From assembly GCA_046732015.1 (NCBI GenBank), contig JBKPMF010000238.1, positions 1 through 7,964 of the forward strand: a stretch of DNA of 7,964 nt. Reading direction: 5' to 3'. Positions within the stretch are counted from its first letter, which is position 1, and every line of letters begins with the position of its first letter. The translations under genes and the position numbers were made by a program. Positions 6,499 to 7,964 of the stretch are shown in pieces. The stretch is from JAOUEA01 sp046732015. GTDB lineage: Bacteria > Actinomycetota > UBA4738 > HRBIN12. The notes under the pieces were generated by a model. It was not told the DNA's origin. It saw nothing but the letters and a program-made list of their open reading frames with translations, and ran no database searches.

Positions 6499-6504
6499 TA
6501 TCCT
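6499..6504 (+). promoter_or_regulatory. Possible -10 box for a leaderless ftcD transcript
   Basis: TATCCT ends eight bases before the ATG at 6513, so a transcript started at the usual distance would begin at or next to that ATG. No Shine-Dalgarno-like sequence precedes the ATG, which is the pattern of leaderless genes in actinobacteria. No good -35 box is visible, which is common for such promoters. Confidence 0.4.
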
Positions 6505-6512
6505 TGGCGACC

Positions 6513-7436
6513 ATGGACAGTGCCCAGCTTTACGGCGTGGTGCCGAACTTCAGCGAAGGCCGGCGCGCGGACGTGATCGAGGCGATCGTCGAGGCGCTCC
6601 ATGTGCCCGGTGCTCGCGTGGTCTACGCGGAGGCCGATCCCGACCACAACCGGCTCGACACCACGGTCCTCGGCGACGCCGATGCCGTCCGGCGCAGCGC
6701 GCTCGCGGGCGCGTCGGTTGCCATCGCGCGGATCGACATGACCCAGCACGAGGGCGGACACCCACGCATGGGCGCCGCCGACGTGATCCCGTTCATGCCG
6801 GTGAGCGGCGTGACCATGGAGGCGTGTGTCGAACTCGCTCGGGCCTTCGGACGCGAGCTCGCCGAGACGCTCGACGTGCCGGTCTACCTCTACGACCGGG
6901 CGGCGCTCACGCCCGAGCGGGCCTCGCTCGCCGACGTCCGACGCGGCCAGTTCGAAGGACTGCGTGAGGCGGTCGCGACGGGGGAGCGGCTCCCGGACTT
7001 CGGTCCGAACGAGATCGGGGGGGCCGGGGCGACCGCAGTGGGCGCTCGCAAGCCCTTGGTCGCGTTCAACGTCTACCTGGACTCCACCGACGAGGCCGCC
7101 GCCAAGGCGATCGCGTCGGCGTTGCGGGAGTCCAACGGCGGACTGACCGCGGTGCGGGCGATCGGGTTCGCGGTACCCGAACGCGGTGGCATCGTCACGG
7201 TGTCGATGAACCTGGTCGACCACGAGGTCACGGACCTCCGCGTCGCGTTCGACGAGGTGACGCGTCTGGCCACCCACCACGGCATGACCGTCACGGATTC
7301 GGAGATCGTGGGTCTCGTGCCGGCGTCGGCGCTGGGCTCGGATGACATCGACCACCTGAAGTTGGCCTGGTTCGACCCGGACCGCCAGGTGCTGGAGCGG
7401 CTCGTGGACGCCGCGGAGGAGGGAACGCAAGCGTGA
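6513..7436 (+). CDS. ftcD: Glutamate formimidoyltransferase
   Basis: A 307-residue stand-alone formiminotransferase. It transfers the formimino group of N-formimino-L-glutamate (the end of one histidine degradation route) to THF, giving 5-formimino-THF and glutamate. The N-terminal subdomain carries VVPNFSEGR (9-17), DPDHNRLDTTVLG (42-54) and HEGGHPRMGAADVIPFMPV (79-97), with H83 as the likely catalytic base. The C-terminal subdomain includes FGPNEIGGAGATAVGARKPLVAFNVYL (about 163-189). Length matches separate bacterial enzymes and not the fused mammalian FTCD. ATG 6513 is chosen because it directly precedes LYGVVPNFSEGR; a TTG at 6504 would add only three residues. It ends with a GTGA overlap to fchA, its partner in the next step. 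No other histidine-degradation gene is visible, so the donor in this organism is assumed, not shown. Confidence 0.94.
   Translation: MDSAQLYGVVPNFSEGRRADVIEAIVEALHVPGARVVYAEADPDHNRLDTTVLGDADAVRRSALAGASVAIARIDMTQHEGGHPRMGAADVIPFMPVSGVTMEACVELARAFGRELAETLDVPVYLYDRAALTPERASLADVRRGQFEGLREAVATGERLPDFGPNEIGGAGATAVGARKPLVAFNVYLDSTDEAAAKAIASALRESNGGLTAVRAIGFAVPERGGIVTVSMNLVDHEVTDLRVAFDEVTRLATHHGMTVTDSEIVGLVPASALGSDDIDHLKLAWFDPDRQVLERLVDAAEEGTQA
7415..7435 (+). promoter_or_regulatory. Ribosome binding site for fchA inside ftcD
   Basis: GGAGGAGGG (7415-7423) lies about nine bases before the GTG at 7433, within the last codons of ftcD. It fixes the overlapping GTG as the start and implies efficient coupled translation of the two partner enzymes. 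Confidence 0.6.
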
Positions 7437-7964
7437 GCGATCTCGAACTGGGTTCACTGACCGTCGAAGGGTTCTGCGATGTCCTGGCGTCCGATTCTCC
7501 GACGCCCGGCGGGGGGGCGGTGGGCGCGATCGAAGGAGCCGCCGCCGCGGCGTTGATCGGCATGGTGGGCCGGCTCACGATCGGCAAGGCGGGGTTCGAG
7601 GATCTCGAGCAGCGCATGAAGGACATGGTGGCCTCGGCTGATGCCGCCCGCGCCGAGTTCCTCGTGCTCGCCGACCGCGACGCCCACGCCTTCGACTCGG
7701 TGATGGTGGGGTTCAAGATGCCGAAGGAGACCGACGAGGAGAAGGCCGCGCGGTCGGCCGCGATCCAGGCCGGGTATCTGGCCGCTGCTTCCGTGCCCCA
7801 GGAGGTCGCTCGGAAAGCCGTCGACCTGATGGAGCTGGCCGAAGACGCGACGGCCATGGGGAACCCGCAAGCGGCCTCCGACGGGCTGTCCTCGGCGGCT
7901 TCGCTGTACTCGGCCGCCCTGTGTGCCATCGCGAACGTCGAGATCAACGCGGCGTCGTTGAAGG
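7433..7964 (+). CDS. fchA: Formimidoyl-THF cyclodeaminase (3' partial)
   Basis: The first 177 codons are in the window and the frame is open to the last base. Family proteins are about 200-210 residues, so perhaps 30 are missing. The enzyme cyclises 5-formimino-THF to 5,10-methenyl-THF and releases ammonia, directly following FtcD. The hallmark SPTPGGGAVGAIEGAAAAAL block (about 22-41) is followed by a helical array with RDAHAFDSVM (82-91), the segment AAASVPQEVARKAVDL (118-133) and GNPQAASDGLSSAASL (143-158), as expected for this all-helical dimeric family. It overlaps ftcD by four bases and has a strong ribosome binding site. A homologous serine-cycle or purine-fermentation cyclohydrolase-type relative cannot be excluded, but pairing with ftcD makes the call firm. 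Confidence 0.92.
   Translation, partial: MSDLELGSLTVEGFCDVLASDSPTPGGGAVGAIEGAAAAALIGMVGRLTIGKAGFEDLEQRMKDMVASADAARAEFLVLADRDAHAFDSVMVGFKMPKETDEEKAARSAAIQAGYLAAASVPQEVARKAVDLMELAEDATAMGNPQAASDGLSSAASLYSAALCAIANVEINAASLK

Noticed and set aside
6348..7457. 369-codon open frame on the - strand
   Set aside because: It lies opposite ftcD, which is strongly supported by family motifs on the + strand.
1..7964. CRISPR arrays, tRNA or rRNA genes, insertion sequences, defence islands
   Set aside because: Apart from the two promoter dyads and two hairpin-type repeats described, I saw no regularly spaced repeats, RNA-gene signatures, transposase motifs or target duplications. The window is ordinary metabolic coding sequence.

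Overview
The window is a dense, single-strand stretch of a high-GC bacterial chromosome. Every supported gene reads on the + strand. Several neighbours overlap by 1 to 4 bases (GTGA and TGATG junctions), and GTG and TTG starts are used. The high GC, an F420-type luciferase-like oxidoreductase, an ArsA-type ATPase tail with an HSP20-like domain, a ROK kinase and a possible leaderless start together suggest an actinobacterium. I cannot name a class or genus.

Left block (1-3353): the last 86 residues of an ArsA/Get3-like ATPase, a ROK-family sugar kinase (probably glucokinase), a luciferase-like (LLM) F420-dependent oxidoreductase, 5-formyltetrahydrofolate cyclo-ligase, and a DEDDh-type 3'-5' exonuclease. 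The genes overlap and are probably co-transcribed. A hairpin just after the exonuclease stop may end this transcript.

Central regulatory gap (3354-3495): the only sizeable non-coding stretch. It holds a good sigma70-like promoter, TTGAAC - 18 bp - TATAAC. Two perfect dyads sit on it, one over the -35 and one centred on the -10. This looks like a regulated promoter for the genes to the right.

Right block (3496-7964): two tandem, clearly paralogous GcvT/DmdA-type tetrahydrofolate-dependent methyl/aminomethyltransferases. They are followed by a COG3910-like P-loop ATPase gene broken by three small indels, glutamate formimidoyltransferase (ftcD) with a possible leaderless start, and formimidoyl-THF cyclodeaminase (fchA), which runs off the end of the window.

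The common theme is folate one-carbon metabolism. The cyclo-ligase recovers 5-formyl-THF as methenyl-THF. The two GcvT-like enzymes probably move a methyl or aminomethyl carbon onto THF. FtcD and FchA turn formiminoglutamate (or a similar donor) plus THF into methenyl-THF and ammonia. No glycine-cleavage H or P gene, folD or hut gene is visible. The points most worth a second look are the double-dyad promoter, the tandem GcvT-like pair of unknown substrate, and the frameshifted ATPase.
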